DNA of 64,000 nucleotides from Rhabdobacter roseus (GTDB lineage: Bacteria > Bacteroidota > Bacteroidia > Cytophagales > Spirosomataceae), in NCBI RefSeq assembly GCF_014202275.1, contig NZ_JACHGF010000008.1:230957-294956 (forward strand). Direction: 5' to 3'. Numbering within the stretch: position 1 is the stretch's first letter; each line of letters begins with the position of its first letter. The notes below the pieces were generated by a model, which was not told the origin of the DNA, searched no databases, and saw only the letters and a list, made by a program, of their open reading frames with translations. This document shows, piece after piece, positions 7,769 to 17,120 of this stretch. Both the position numbers and the translations under genes were made by a program.

Positions 7769-8509
7769 ATGGAAAGTAACCTGATTACGCGCATTTTCCC
7801 TACCTACGAGGCGCTGTCGCAGGCTGCCGCCGACCTGGTGGCTGAGGCACTGTTGCTCAAACCCACGCTGGTATTCTGTTTGCCTTCGGGAAGTACCCCG
7901 CTGGGGATGTTTCAGGAGCTGGCAGAGCGGCACCAGCGGGGCGAGGTCGATTTTTTCCAAAGTACCTTCATCGGGCTTGACGAATGGGTAGGCATGGGGC
8001 CGGAGGACGAAGGTAGTTGCCGGGCGTACCTGGATCGGGATTTTCTGCGGCCCGTGGGCTTTCGCGACGACCAGATCGTGTACTTCAACGCACAGGTACC
8101 TGACCTGCCCGCCGAGTGCGAGCGCATCAACCGGGCGCTGGCGTTGCTGGATGGCCTGGATCTTATCGTGTTGGGCGTAGGAATGAACGGCCACCTGGCG
8201 CTCAACGAGCCGGGTACTTCTTTTGATGCCGCCGCGCACCTAAGTACCCTGCACGAAACTACCATCCAAACCGGACAAAAGTACTTTAAGGAGCCCACTA
8301 CCCTGACCCAGGGCGTCACGCTGGGCCTGCGTACCATCCTGGAAGCTCGCCAGGCGGTACTGCTGGCCAGCGGAGCGGCCAAGGCCCCCGTGGTGCAACG
8401 GCTGCTGGCGGGTACTGTCTCCGAGGCGTTTCCGGCCAGTGTGTTGCACCTGCACCCCCACGCGCAGCTCCTGCTGGACGACGAAGCGGCGGCGTTGGTG
8501 GAGAAGTAG
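7769..8509 (+). CDS. nagB: glucosamine-6-phosphate deaminase (NagB-like)
   Basis: 246 residues of the NagB/6-phosphogluconolactonase fold, cytoplasmic. Phosphate-binding loop C-L-P-S-G-S-T-P-L-G lies near residues 38-47. The acid/base region is G-L-D-E-W-V-G, matching the catalytic Asp72 region of E. coli NagB. The ring-opening motif G-V-G-M-N-G-H-L-A-L-N-E-P-G carries the His and Glu of the active site. The Asp of E. coli in this motif is Asn here, as in several Gram-positive NagBs. The reaction would turn glucosamine-6-phosphate into fructose-6-phosphate and ammonia. The neighbouring namZ makes a cell-wall sugar recycling role likely. Confidence 0.87.
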   Translation: MESNLITRIFPTYEALSQAAADLVAEALLLKPTLVFCLPSGSTPLGMFQELAERHQRGEVDFFQSTFIGLDEWVGMGPEDEGSCRAYLDRDFLRPVGFRDDQIVYFNAQVPDLPAECERINRALALLDGLDLIVLGVGMNGHLALNEPGTSFDAAAHLSTLHETTIQTGQKYFKEPTTLTQGVTLGLRTILEARQAVLLASGAAKAPVVQRLLAGTVSEAFPASVLHLHPHAQLLLDDEAAALVEK

Positions 8510-8595
8510 AGCTGTTTCAGGTACCTTTCCCCAAAGTACCTTTTGAAGGTACCTTGTTGCTACAAACTACCTCTGGTCACGTACAAAAGGTAGTT

Positions 8596-8625
8596 TGAGA
8601 AATGATTGAATGAGAAATGATTGAA
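8596..8625. repeat. 15-bp tandem duplication
   Basis: TGAGAAATGATTGAA occurs twice in tandem (8596-8610, 8611-8625) in the nagB-nadE spacer. The same spacer carries five GTAC motifs within 8510-8660, and several GGTAGTT/AACTACC variants. Confidence 0.9.
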
Positions 8626-8746
8626 AAAGGTAGTTGGGAGGAGTCACAGGTACCTTACAATAGAAAAATACAAAGCTTGATGGAGGTAGTTAGCAGGGAT
8701 CCATTGAGCCAACACTACCCATTTTTTTAACGACGAATCAACGCTT

Positions 8747-10777
8747 ATGCCACTGATAAAAGCGGCCGCCGGGGTGGTGAACCAAATCCCCATGGCCTGG
8801 GAAACGAATACGAAGAATATCATCGGGGCCATCGAGGAGGCGCGTCGGCAGGAGGTGTCGCTGCTGTGCCTGCCCGAGCTCTGCATTACGGGCTACGGCT
8901 GCGAAGACTACTTCTTTGCCCACGACCTGCACGAGCAAGCCCTGCGCTGCCTGCACGAAATCGTGGAGTACACTTCCGACATTGTTGTAACCGTGGGCCT
9001 GCCGATCCGGCAGCACAACCGCCTCTACAACACGGCCTGTGTCATAGCCAACAAGCGCATCTTGGGTTTTTATGCCAAACAAAACCTGGCCAACAACGGC
9101 ATTCACTACGAGTCGCGCTGGTTTCACGCCTGGCCGCCGGGGGTCGTGGATAGCCTGGAGATCAACCGCGTGACCTACCCCCTGGGCGATATTATCTTTG
9201 ACCTGTCGGGCGTGCGGATCGCCTTCGAGATTTGTGAAGACGCCTGGATTGCCAACCGGCCCGGTCGGCGGCACTACGAGCGCGGCGTGGATATTTTGCT
9301 CAATCCCAGCGCCAGCCACTTTGCTTTCCATAAATTCATGACCCGCGAGCGCTTCGTGATCGACGCCTCGCGCTCCTTTGGGTGCAGCTACATTTATACC
9401 AATTTGCTGGGCAACGAAGCCGGACGGGCCATCTACGATGGTGACGCCATGATTGCTACCAACGGCGAGCTGCTGGTGTCGAGCCCGCGCTTCAGCTACG
9501 AAGACTACCTCATCACCGCCGCCGTGATCGACACCGAACTTACGCGCCTGACGCAAATCCAGAACCTGTCGCGGCCCCCGCAGGATAAGGTCTGGCGCAC
9601 GGCCGCGCCGTTTGACTTTCCGGAGGTAGTGCCGGTGCCGCCGCAGGTAGCCGAGCTGGAGGCTTTTGAACGCGGCGGTGCGCTGAAGGAGGAGGAATTT
9701 GCCCGGGCCGTGAGCCTGGCGCTTTTCGACTACCTGCGCAAAAGCCGCTCGCAGGGTTTTACGATCTCGCTTTCCGGCGGAGCCGACTCCTCGGCCTGTA
9801 CCGCCCTCTGCGGCCTCATGATCCGCCTGGCCGACGAGAGTATTGGCCTGGAGCGCCTGAAGCAGAAGCTGGCGCACATTGCCAAGATTCAAGAAGCCCA
9901 AACCGAGGAAGACATTGCCAAAGAAATTATTCACAATATTTACCAAGGTACCGAGAACAGCTCGCAAGACACGCTCGACTCGGCGCGCTCACTGGCGGAG
10001 TCGATGGGTTCTACCTTTTACAATATAAACATCAACGGCCTGGTCGAGACCTACACCAGCCTCATCGAGCAGCAAATAGACCGGAAGCTCAGCTGGGAGC
10101 AAGACGATATTGCGTTGCAAAACATCCAGGCGCGGGTGCGGGCTCCCAGCGTGTGGATGCTGACCAACCTCGCCAACCACTTGCTGCTCTCTACCTCCAA
10201 CCGCTCCGAGGTGGCCGTGGGCTACGCCACCATGGACGGCGACACGGCCGGGAGTATCAGTCCGCTGGCGGGTATCGACAAGCACTACCTGCGGCAGTGG
10301 CTCCGCTGGCTCGAAACGGTAGGTTGTGAGGTAAAAGGGAGACACATCAAAATAGAAGGTTTGAAAAAAGTGAACAGCCTGCAGCCCACCGCCGAGCTGC
10401 GCCCGCAGGATCAAAAACAAACCGACGAAGACGACCTGATGCCGTACGACTTCCTGGATTCACTGGAAGAAATCGCGATTCGGGATAAAAAATCGCCGCT
10501 GGACTGCTACCGCCACCTGTTGGCGCGCTACGAAGGGCGTTACGGACCCGCCGAGGTACTTATGTGGACGGAGCGGTTTTTCAAGCTCTGGAGTCGCAAC
10601 CAGTGGAAGCGCGAGCGCTACGCACCTTCCTTCCACCTCGACGACCTCAACCTGGATCCCCGTACCTGGTGTCGCTTTCCGATCCTGTCGGGCGGTTTTG
10701 AGCGGGAGTTGCAGGAGCTGCGTGAGTTTGCCAGCGAGCAGCGGCGCGAGAAGCGCGTGGGGAAGATTGGGTTTTAA
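8747..10777 (+). CDS. nadE: glutamine-dependent NAD+ synthetase
   Basis: 676 residues, two domains. The N-terminal nitrilase-type glutaminase (about 1-290) shows its Glu-Lys-Cys triad as L-P-E-L-C-I-T-G-Y, A-K-Q-N-L and F-E-I-C-E-D-A-W. The C-terminal NAD synthetase (about 325-676) has the ATP pyrophosphatase loop S-G-G-A-D-S-S and the later S-T-S-N-R-S-E segment. It converts deamido-NAD, ATP and glutamine to NAD in the cytoplasm, the last step of NAD synthesis. The length is normal for the two-domain form. The start is chosen because M-P-L-I-K-A-A-A-G-V-V leads straight into the first glutaminase strand. Confidence 0.95.
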   Translation: MPLIKAAAGVVNQIPMAWETNTKNIIGAIEEARRQEVSLLCLPELCITGYGCEDYFFAHDLHEQALRCLHEIVEYTSDIVVTVGLPIRQHNRLYNTACVIANKRILGFYAKQNLANNGIHYESRWFHAWPPGVVDSLEINRVTYPLGDIIFDLSGVRIAFEICEDAWIANRPGRRHYERGVDILLNPSASHFAFHKFMTRERFVIDASRSFGCSYIYTNLLGNEAGRAIYDGDAMIATNGELLVSSPRFSYEDYLITAAVIDTELTRLTQIQNLSRPPQDKVWRTAAPFDFPEVVPVPPQVAELEAFERGGALKEEEFARAVSLALFDYLRKSRSQGFTISLSGGADSSACTALCGLMIRLADESIGLERLKQKLAHIAKIQEAQTEEDIAKEIIHNIYQGTENSSQDTLDSARSLAESMGSTFYNININGLVETYTSLIEQQIDRKLSWEQDDIALQNIQARVRAPSVWMLTNLANHLLLSTSNRSEVAVGYATMDGDTAGSISPLAGIDKHYLRQWLRWLETVGCEVKGRHIKIEGLKKVNSLQPTAELRPQDQKQTDEDDLMPYDFLDSLEEIAIRDKKSPLDCYRHLLARYEGRYGPAEVLMWTERFFKLWSRNQWKRERYAPSFHLDDLNLDPRTWCRFPILSGGFERELQELREFASEQRREKRVGKIGF

Positions 10778-10890
10778 GGGTAGGGCAGCAGCCATTCAGT
10801 AAATGGTAGTGGGTGAATAACATATAAGAGGCTATCTTAGTACTTTATTCATAGGAGATTACTAAGTGTCCATCTGTATGCTGTTGATCT

Positions 10891-13800
10891 ATGAAACTAC
10901 CTATACACCGCTTCCTGCTTTCCTTGGTTTTGAGTCTTTTTGCTCCGCTGGCCGTGGGGCAAACGCTCTTTATCAACGAAATCATGTCTTCCAATTCTTC
11001 CACCGTCGCCGATGGTACCGGTGATTACGCCGACTGGGTCGAACTTTATAACCCCACGGCTGCCAATGTTGATATTTCGGGATACTACGTCACGGACCAG
11101 CTCAGTAATCCTACGAAGTACCAACTACCCGTAAGTGCAAGTCTGGTGGTTCCGGCGGGAGGGTACCTGCTACTTTGGGCGAGCAATGACCCCTCGCGCG
11201 GGGCGCGGCATCTGGCCTTTGCGCTGTCGGCTAGCGGGGAGGAGTTCGGGATTTTTGCACCCGATGGGATAACCCAGCTGGATGCCGTGGCGTTTCCAGC
11301 CCTGGCGGCCAATATCTCCTACGGACGCAAGCCCAGCGGATCGGCCAATTGGGTGTATTTCACCTCAGCTACCCCCGCTGCGACTAACAACAACGCCCCC
11401 AGCTTTAGCGCGTTCCTGGACCCTCCTACTTTTTCCCACGCTTCGGGCTACTACCCCGGTGCTTTTACGCTAACCCTCACAAGTAGTGATCCGGACGCCA
11501 CAATCTACTATACTACGGATGGCTCCGAGCCCAACGAAAATAACCCCAGCACGACGTTTACCTACCGCAATCGTTATGTAGAAGTACAGGGACAAACACC
11601 GGGGCCAATCCTGAATGCCACTTTACAAACCCATACTTATACGGCACCCATCCCGATCATGGACCGGACGCTCAACGCCAACCGGGTTTCTAACTATTCT
11701 TCCACGTACAGCTACAATCCACCCTACTTTCCGTCGGAGCCGGTGTTTAAAGGTACCGTGGTACGGGCGAAGGTAGTAAAGCCGGGGACACTCCCAAGCT
11801 CCGTCGTAACGCGAACCTACCTGGTTACCCCCGAAGGCAATCAGCGTTTCCGGTTTCCGGTTATCTCGTTAGCCATGCCCGAAAACTACCTTTTTGGGTA
11901 CCAGGAGGGGATTTATAACGCGGGCGTTACGTTCGACAACTGGCGGGCGGGTAATCCGTCCGTGTCGGTCAACGGACCGGGCTTTCCGGGTAATTTTACC
12001 CGCACGGGAGACCAATGGGAGTATCCGGCTAATATGGAGGTATTTGATACGTTATCGACGGGAGCCGCGCTGAGCCAGGTAGTGGATGTACGGATCAACG
12101 GCGGGCATACGCGCGGACTCGCCCAAAAGAGCCTTCGGCTGTACAGCAGTACCTTCTTTACCTACCCTTTTTTTCCTTCGTTGCCTTATACCAATCACAA
12201 ACGGCTGATCCTGCGTAACTCGGGTAATGACTGGGGAAGTACCATGTTTAGGGATGCGGTAATTCAGGGGATGGTCAGTCACTTACGCTTCGACAGGCAG
12301 GCGTATTGTCCCAGTATATTGCTGGTCAACGGTGAATACTGGGGGATTCATAATGTCCGGGAGCGCTTCGACAAGTACTACCCCAGTGCCAAGTATGGCG
12401 TTGATCCCGATAATCTGGATATGATCGAGAATCATTACGAAGTAGATGAAGGGGATGCAGTGCACTACAACGCCATGATCAACTACCTGATCGCTAACGG
12501 TCCGTCCAACCAGGCGAACTACGAAAACGTAAAAACGCGGATGGATATGGACAACTTCATCGACTACCAGCTGGCGGAAATTTACGCCGCCAACACCGAT
12601 TGGCCCGAAAACAACATCCGTTGCTGGCGGCTTCGCACGCCGCAGTACATGCCAAACGCTCCGTACGGGCACGACGGACGCTGGCGCTGGATGATGTTCG
12701 ACGTAGATTATGGCTTTGGCGGCTTTAATGGCCCAACGCACAATACCCTGGCCTTTGCTACCAATAGCGATATAAATGCCCCAGCTGCCCCGGCCCGGAC
12801 CTTCCTGCTACGCCGACTGCTCGAAAACGCGGAATTCAGAACTAATTTCATCAACCGCTTCGCCGACATGCTCAATACGACCTACCTGCCCAGCCGGGTC
12901 GTAGGGATGATCAACGAGTATAAACAAAACCTGGCACCCGAAATGCCCGAGCACATTGCGCGCTGGAAAGCCATCACGAATATGACTACCTGGGATAACA
13001 ACGTGAACGTGATGATTAACTTTGCGGAGCAGCGGCCGGGCAACGTGCGGCAGCACATCCGGAGTAAGTTTAGCCTGGCAGCTACGCACACCCTGACCGT
13101 CGATGTATCGCACGCGCAGCGTGGCTACGTGCAGGTCAATACCATAGCGATTGTAGGTACTACACCGGGCGTGGCCGAGCAGCCGTACCCCTGGCAAGGT
13201 ACCTACTTCCAGGGCGTGCCCGTGACGATCCGGGCCAAAGCTAAACCGGGCTATCGCTTTACGCATTGGCAAAGCGAAGCTACTTCCTTTAGTGATTCGG
13301 TACTGGTGGTGCATTTGACGGCTAGTGCTACCTACCAGGCTTTCTTTGAAATTGACCCCGACTACTTATACAATCCAGCGCCCTATGAACTCAGCTACGC
13401 CTGTGCCTACGAATTTTTGGCGTGGGAGTCGGCCAATCCGGCGGGTACTTTTCCCGAGTCGATGGCCTTTGTGTACATGAACCAACCCGACCCAACGTTC
13501 GGAGCTACCCTAGAAGGGTTCACGAGCGGACCCTACAACTACCTGAGCAGGAGCCGTGTCAATGGGTTGGGAGAGAACGGCGTCGCCTTTATCAATACCA
13601 CCAGCAGTGATCCTACTGCCGTCAACGAAGGCTATCCGATGGGTAAAGTAGGTGGCGCGCTCCTGGCGCTTAATACGCTGGGACTTACCAAGGTGGAGGT
13701 TTCCTGGACGGGCGGTACCCTCACACCTAACGTACGCCCGCACGCCATTAGGCTGCAATACCGCGTGGGCGACTCGGGTGAATTCAGCGATGTGCTAGGA

Positions 13801-14202
13801 GTAGACAACCAGCCGGTAGAGTATGTGCGAAATGCCACGGCCGGTCACAGCCAGACTTTCACGTCTATTCCGCTACCTGCTCAGGCCCTGGATCAGCCCT
13901 ACGTGCAGCTTTTCTGGCGCTATTACCATACGGGCACCGGTACCTCGGGGGCGCGGGATCAGCTCCGGCTCGACGATATCCGGGTGGGCGTGGGGGCTTG
14001 CGAAAGCCTGGCTTCGGGCAACTGGAACAACGTCGGACTGTGGTCGTGCGGGCGGGTACCTACCTTCTGCGACGAGGTAGTCGTTTCGCCGGGACACATC
14101 ATTGAGCTAGAAAATAGCGGAATGGCTAAATCACTGCGTATAGAAGCAGACGGTGCGCTGAACATGGTAGCGAGCGGTCTGCTTCAGCTGGGTAGCCAGT
14201 AG
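10891..14202 (+). CDS. secreted CotH-kinase-like protein with lamin-tail domain
   Basis: 1103 residues with a signal peptide ending near A-V-G-Q (residue 24). Domains in order: lamin-tail domain (L-F-I-N-E-I-M-S-S-N, about 25-140); chitobiase C-terminal-type strand region (Y-Y-T-T-D-G-S-E-P-N, about 180-320); CotH domain (about 325-700) with V-D-V-R-I-N-G-G, R-D-A-V-I-Q-G-M and W-R-W-M-M-F-D-V-D-Y-G-F; a repeat of InlB/bacterial-repeat type (G-Y-R-F-T-H-W); then a jelly-roll-like region. CotH proteins in spore formers are protein kinases, and the D-V-D-Y-G segment resembles that active-site region. Export suggests a cell-surface role. No typical T9SS C-terminal domain is obvious; the end (A-D-G-A-L-N-M-V) is truncated relative to many relatives. 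Confidence 0.85.
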   Translation: MKLPIHRFLLSLVLSLFAPLAVGQTLFINEIMSSNSSTVADGTGDYADWVELYNPTAANVDISGYYVTDQLSNPTKYQLPVSASLVVPAGGYLLLWASNDPSRGARHLAFALSASGEEFGIFAPDGITQLDAVAFPALAANISYGRKPSGSANWVYFTSATPAATNNNAPSFSAFLDPPTFSHASGYYPGAFTLTLTSSDPDATIYYTTDGSEPNENNPSTTFTYRNRYVEVQGQTPGPILNATLQTHTYTAPIPIMDRTLNANRVSNYSSTYSYNPPYFPSEPVFKGTVVRAKVVKPGTLPSSVVTRTYLVTPEGNQRFRFPVISLAMPENYLFGYQEGIYNAGVTFDNWRAGNPSVSVNGPGFPGNFTRTGDQWEYPANMEVFDTLSTGAALSQVVDVRINGGHTRGLAQKSLRLYSSTFFTYPFFPSLPYTNHKRLILRNSGNDWGSTMFRDAVIQGMVSHLRFDRQAYCPSILLVNGEYWGIHNVRERFDKYYPSAKYGVDPDNLDMIENHYEVDEGDAVHYNAMINYLIANGPSNQANYENVKTRMDMDNFIDYQLAEIYAANTDWPENNIRCWRLRTPQYMPNAPYGHDGRWRWMMFDVDYGFGGFNGPTHNTLAFATNSDINAPAAPARTFLLRRLLENAEFRTNFINRFADMLNTTYLPSRVVGMINEYKQNLAPEMPEHIARWKAITNMTTWDNNVNVMINFAEQRPGNVRQHIRSKFSLAATHTLTVDVSHAQRGYVQVNTIAIVGTTPGVAEQPYPWQGTYFQGVPVTIRAKAKPGYRFTHWQSEATSFSDSVLVVHLTASATYQAFFEIDPDYLYNPAPYELSYACAYEFLAWESANPAGTFPESMAFVYMNQPDPTFGATLEGFTSGPYNYLSRSRVNGLGENGVAFINTTSSDPTAVNEGYPMGKVGGALLALNTLGLTKVEVSWTGGTLTPNVRPHAIRLQYRVGDSGEFSDVLGVDNQPVEYVRNATAGHSQTFTSIPLPAQALDQPYVQLFWRYYHTGTGTSGARDQLRLDDIRVGVGACESLASGNWNNVGLWSCGRVPTFCDEVVVSPGHIIELENSGMAKSLRIEADGALNMVASGLLQLGSQ

Positions 14203-14228
14203 AAAGGTACTTGGAGGAGAGCAGATTT

Positions 14229-16064
14229 TTAAAACGTCTTATTACACCACCGCAGGCTTAGCTGAGCACCGAGCCAGAAATAGGTACGGCGGGAGCCGCT
14301 GGGCTGGCCCACCCAGAGGGGCTCGATCCAGGGCTGCTCCGAGGCGACGAGCCCCCGGTACGGGCTACGCAGCAGATTGAAGGTAGGCCCGAGCGACAGC
14401 GCCATCCGTGAAGTTAGTTTCTTTTCCAAAGCCACCGCCAGCCGGTAGTGATGAACCCGCTCCTGCCGGAGGAAGCGGCGCTGGATGGCCAGGCGGCTGC
14501 CGGTGAGGTCGGCGTTGAGCATCCAGCTGCGGGGCCGGGGGCGGCCCAGGAGCCGGGCGGTACCCAGGCCGTAGCCCAGACTACCCAGGGGTTTGCCCGG
14601 AGCAAAGGCATTGAAGCTGAGGATAAAAATATTGTAAAAAGCCGGTACGCCGGTTTTGAAGGTGGTACTGAAATAATGCAGCTCGTCGGTAGAAATTTCG
14701 AAGCGTCGGTAGCCGTTTTTTCTGATAAAACTCAAGTACCCAAAGGGCGTCGTGGCCGACGAGTCAGCGTAGTTGATAAACCCAAGCTGGTGGCCGCTGA
14801 GTACGGTACGGGCATAATTGAGCCCGCCGGAAACCTGCCAGCCGCGGAGGTTCCGGCCTGCGGCATTGCCCGCGGAAGCGATCTGGACGCCCGTTACGTC
14901 TTCGGCCGTAATGTTGAAAGTACCCGCCGCCTGCATGCCGTTGAGGCTCCCAATGGTGATATTGCCAAAGCCCGCCAGCTGCGCCCCGTCGACATCGCGA
15001 CCTACTACATTACCAAGCCCCGCCAACTGCGCGCCTCGTACGTTCCAGCGGACCATGTTGAGGCCCAAACCTACCTCCAGCGCATCGACCCCCAGCGAGT
15101 AACCCGCCACGAGATTCAGCGAAAAGGTATTGATGACGTTGCCGCTCAGCTGTTGATTGGTACCTATAAACGGAATGATGGAAGCCTGGAAAGTACGGTA
15201 AAGGGTGTCGGTGATGTTTTCGGTGTGAATGGCCTGGCGGGTAGAGGAAAAAGCGTACACGAGGCCGTCCCGTACTTTGAGCAAATGCTCCTGAAAGGTA
15301 CGTGGAGCGTAGTTTTTTTGTTGCTGCGTCGTATCCGGGTACTTTTGCGGTACAGGTACTTTGGTAGCGGGCGGAGGCACGGGCGCCAAAACAACCTGGG
15401 GGTACTCCAGGGTACTTTTGGCGGAGTCGCGCCGGGCCAGGGTACGCGGGGTAGTTGGGGTGAGCGCCATCAGCGTATCGGCCGTGAGCTCGAGGGTCAA
15501 CAGGGTGTTGTCGCGGCGGCTCCGTACGTCTACCGTACGGGCCAGGTACCCTTCTTTTCGGATTTCCAGTTGTAGTTGTGTCGGGGCAGTGGGCAGCCGG
15601 ATCTTGTAGTAGCCGTACTGATTGCTGACGGTCGAAGCCAGGGTAGTTGGCTCGTAAACACTGGCGTTGGTGAGCGGATCACCCGTTTTGTAGTCCAGAA
15701 TGTAGCCGTTGAGCAGGAAACTTTCGGGCGGGCTAGTCTCGGCCACGGCTACTTTTTTTAGGATAATGTACTTGCGTTTTTCCTTAAACGCCACGGTCCC
15801 TTTGAACAAATCGGTCAGGATGGTGCGGACGGCCTGGTTGGAGGCATTGACCGACACCCGGCTTTGTACGTCGATGGCGTCGGGACTATACGCAAAGCTG
15901 AAGCCGCCCTTCTCGCCAATTTGCCGAAGTACCTCGTCGAGCCGCTCGTTGCTGACCCGCAGGCTGATCTTCTTTTCCAGCAGCGGCTGCGCCGCCGCCT
16001 CCACGACGAGCAGGCAGCTCCATACCGTCAGGCTAATTATTGGATATGAGAAAAAACGCTTCAA
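14229..16064 (-). CDS. STN + carboxypeptidase-regulatory-like protein with surface repeats
   Basis: 611 residues with a signal peptide (cleavage near A-A-A-Q, ~26). Residues ~30-105 form a secretin/TonB short N-terminal (STN) domain (I-S-L-R-V-S-N-E-R-L-D-E-V-L-R-Q-I). Residues ~115-205 are a carboxypeptidase-regulatory-like beta sandwich (G-Y-I-L-D-Y-K-T-G-D-P-L). After a Pro-rich linker come about six ~20-residue repeats of the form N-x-x-G-x-Q-x-A-G-x-G-N (about 345-450), like LA_2272-type surface repeats, then barrel-like strands ending in Phe. It has the signalling domains of a SusC-type receptor but no recognisable TonB receptor barrel. It lies 18 bases after FecR and is probably the target or sensor of that pair. 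Confidence 0.75.
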   Translation of the reverse strand: MKRFFSYPIISLTVWSCLLVVEAAAQPLLEKKISLRVSNERLDEVLRQIGEKGGFSFAYSPDAIDVQSRVSVNASNQAVRTILTDLFKGTVAFKEKRKYIILKKVAVAETSPPESFLLNGYILDYKTGDPLTNASVYEPTTLASTVSNQYGYYKIRLPTAPTQLQLEIRKEGYLARTVDVRSRRDNTLLTLELTADTLMALTPTTPRTLARRDSAKSTLEYPQVVLAPVPPPATKVPVPQKYPDTTQQQKNYAPRTFQEHLLKVRDGLVYAFSSTRQAIHTENITDTLYRTFQASIIPFIGTNQQLSGNVINTFSLNLVAGYSLGVDALEVGLGLNMVRWNVRGAQLAGLGNVVGRDVDGAQLAGFGNITIGSLNGMQAAGTFNITAEDVTGVQIASAGNAAGRNLRGWQVSGGLNYARTVLSGHQLGFINYADSSATTPFGYLSFIRKNGYRRFEISTDELHYFSTTFKTGVPAFYNIFILSFNAFAPGKPLGSLGYGLGTARLLGRPRPRSWMLNADLTGSRLAIQRRFLRQERVHHYRLAVALEKKLTSRMALSLGPTFNLLRSPYRGLVASEQPWIEPLWVGQPSGSRRTYFWLGAQLSLRWCNKTF

Positions 16065-16082
16065 AGTAGGCAGATCATGTAT

Positions 16083-17120
16083 TTATAAGCTCGACTGGCA
16101 GGCGGTACCTTCCAGCCGGTAGGTGGTACCCTCCTGCTGAACGCGCAGGTCCAGGGCTTCGGCAATGACCGAAAGTACCACGTCCAGCGACTCGCGCTCG
16201 AAGCGCCACGTAAACCGGCAGTGGGCCAGCTGCGCGTTGCCCAGGCGAACGTCGGCGTGGTAGCCGTCGCGCAGGGAAGCCACGATGTCGGCCAGGGGCG
16301 TGGCCTGAAAATCAAAAACCTGCGTGCGGTAGGCGCCTATGTTGGGGTCGGCCAGGAGGGGGCGAAGTACCGTATCGGCCTCGACGGCTACGCCTTCCCC
16401 CGGTGCCAGTACGGCCTTGCGCGAGGCTTTGGCAACTTCCACGCGGCCCGTTTTTACGTCTACCCGCACGGCTTCGTCGTAGGCTTTTACGTTAAACGAA
16501 GTACCCAGTACCCGCACTTCCGTTCCGTTGGCGTCGATCACGAAGGGGTGCGTGGCGTCGGGTTGCACGTCGAAAAAAGCCTCGCCCCGCAGCGACACGG
16601 CGCGCGTATCCCCGGGCAGGCCATCGGAGTAGGTGAGGGTGGAGTGGTAGTTGAGAAATACCTTCGTGCCGTCGGGAAGTACCTTCTCAAAAGTGTTATC
16701 GTGGGTCGTGATGGTAACGAGTTGCGTGGGCTGCGTGCGGTTCAGCAACAACCAGCTAAAGCTCACCACCAGCAGCGCCACGACGGCCGCCGCCCAGTAG
16801 CCTGGTGCGAGCCGCCGGGTAGGAAGCGGTTTTTCGGAAGCCGCCGCTGGGTGCAAGGGGCGCTGAATGACCTCAGGTACCTGGGGCTTGTGCATCCGAG
16901 ACCGAACGTTTTGCCAGGCAGCGTCGGTATCTACCCGGAGACGATCCGGACGCAGGCTGCCGTTGCTTTCCCAGAGTTTGCGGTAGCCCGCCAGCTCATC
17001 GGCGCGCTCGGGCGAGGCTTCCAGCCAGAGCCGCACCCGCTCGATTTCGTCGGCGGTGGCGGTATTGGCCAGGTAGCGGGCCAATAGTTCGTCGGACAGA
17101 TGTAGGTTAGAAGCACTCAT
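16083..17120 (-). CDS. FecR-family anti-sigma factor
   Basis: 345 residues. A short cytoplasmic N-terminal region (L-S-D-E-L-L-A-R-Y-L-A-N, typical DUF4880-like start) is followed by one transmembrane helix near residues 112-130 (Y-W-A-A-A-V-V-A-L-L-V-V). The FecR domain has T-x-D-N-T-F-E-K-V-L-P-D-G-T-K-V-F-L-N and F-D-V-x-x-D-A-T-H-P-F (about 145-245). A C-terminal FecR-C/STN-like module follows (A-D-I-V-A-S-L). It should hold the sigma factor until the periplasmic side receives a signal from the STN-domain protein. It overlaps the sigma-factor gene by four bases (ATGA), showing translational coupling. Confidence 0.93.
   Translation of the reverse strand: MSASNLHLSDELLARYLANTATADEIERVRLWLEASPERADELAGYRKLWESNGSLRPDRLRVDTDAAWQNVRSRMHKPQVPEVIQRPLHPAAASEKPLPTRRLAPGYWAAAVVALLVVSFSWLLLNRTQPTQLVTITTHDNTFEKVLPDGTKVFLNYHSTLTYSDGLPGDTRAVSLRGEAFFDVQPDATHPFVIDANGTEVRVLGTSFNVKAYDEAVRVDVKTGRVEVAKASRKAVLAPGEGVAVEADTVLRPLLADPNIGAYRTQVFDFQATPLADIVASLRDGYHADVRLGNAQLAHCRFTWRFERESLDVVLSVIAEALDLRVQQEGTTYRLEGTACQSSL

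Noticed and set aside
8738..9967. 409-residue open frame on the minus strand
   Set aside because: Antisense shadow of NAD synthetase; no recognisable domain.
14448..15575. 375-residue open frame on the plus strand
   Set aside because: Antisense to the STN-domain protein gene and low-complexity in composition.
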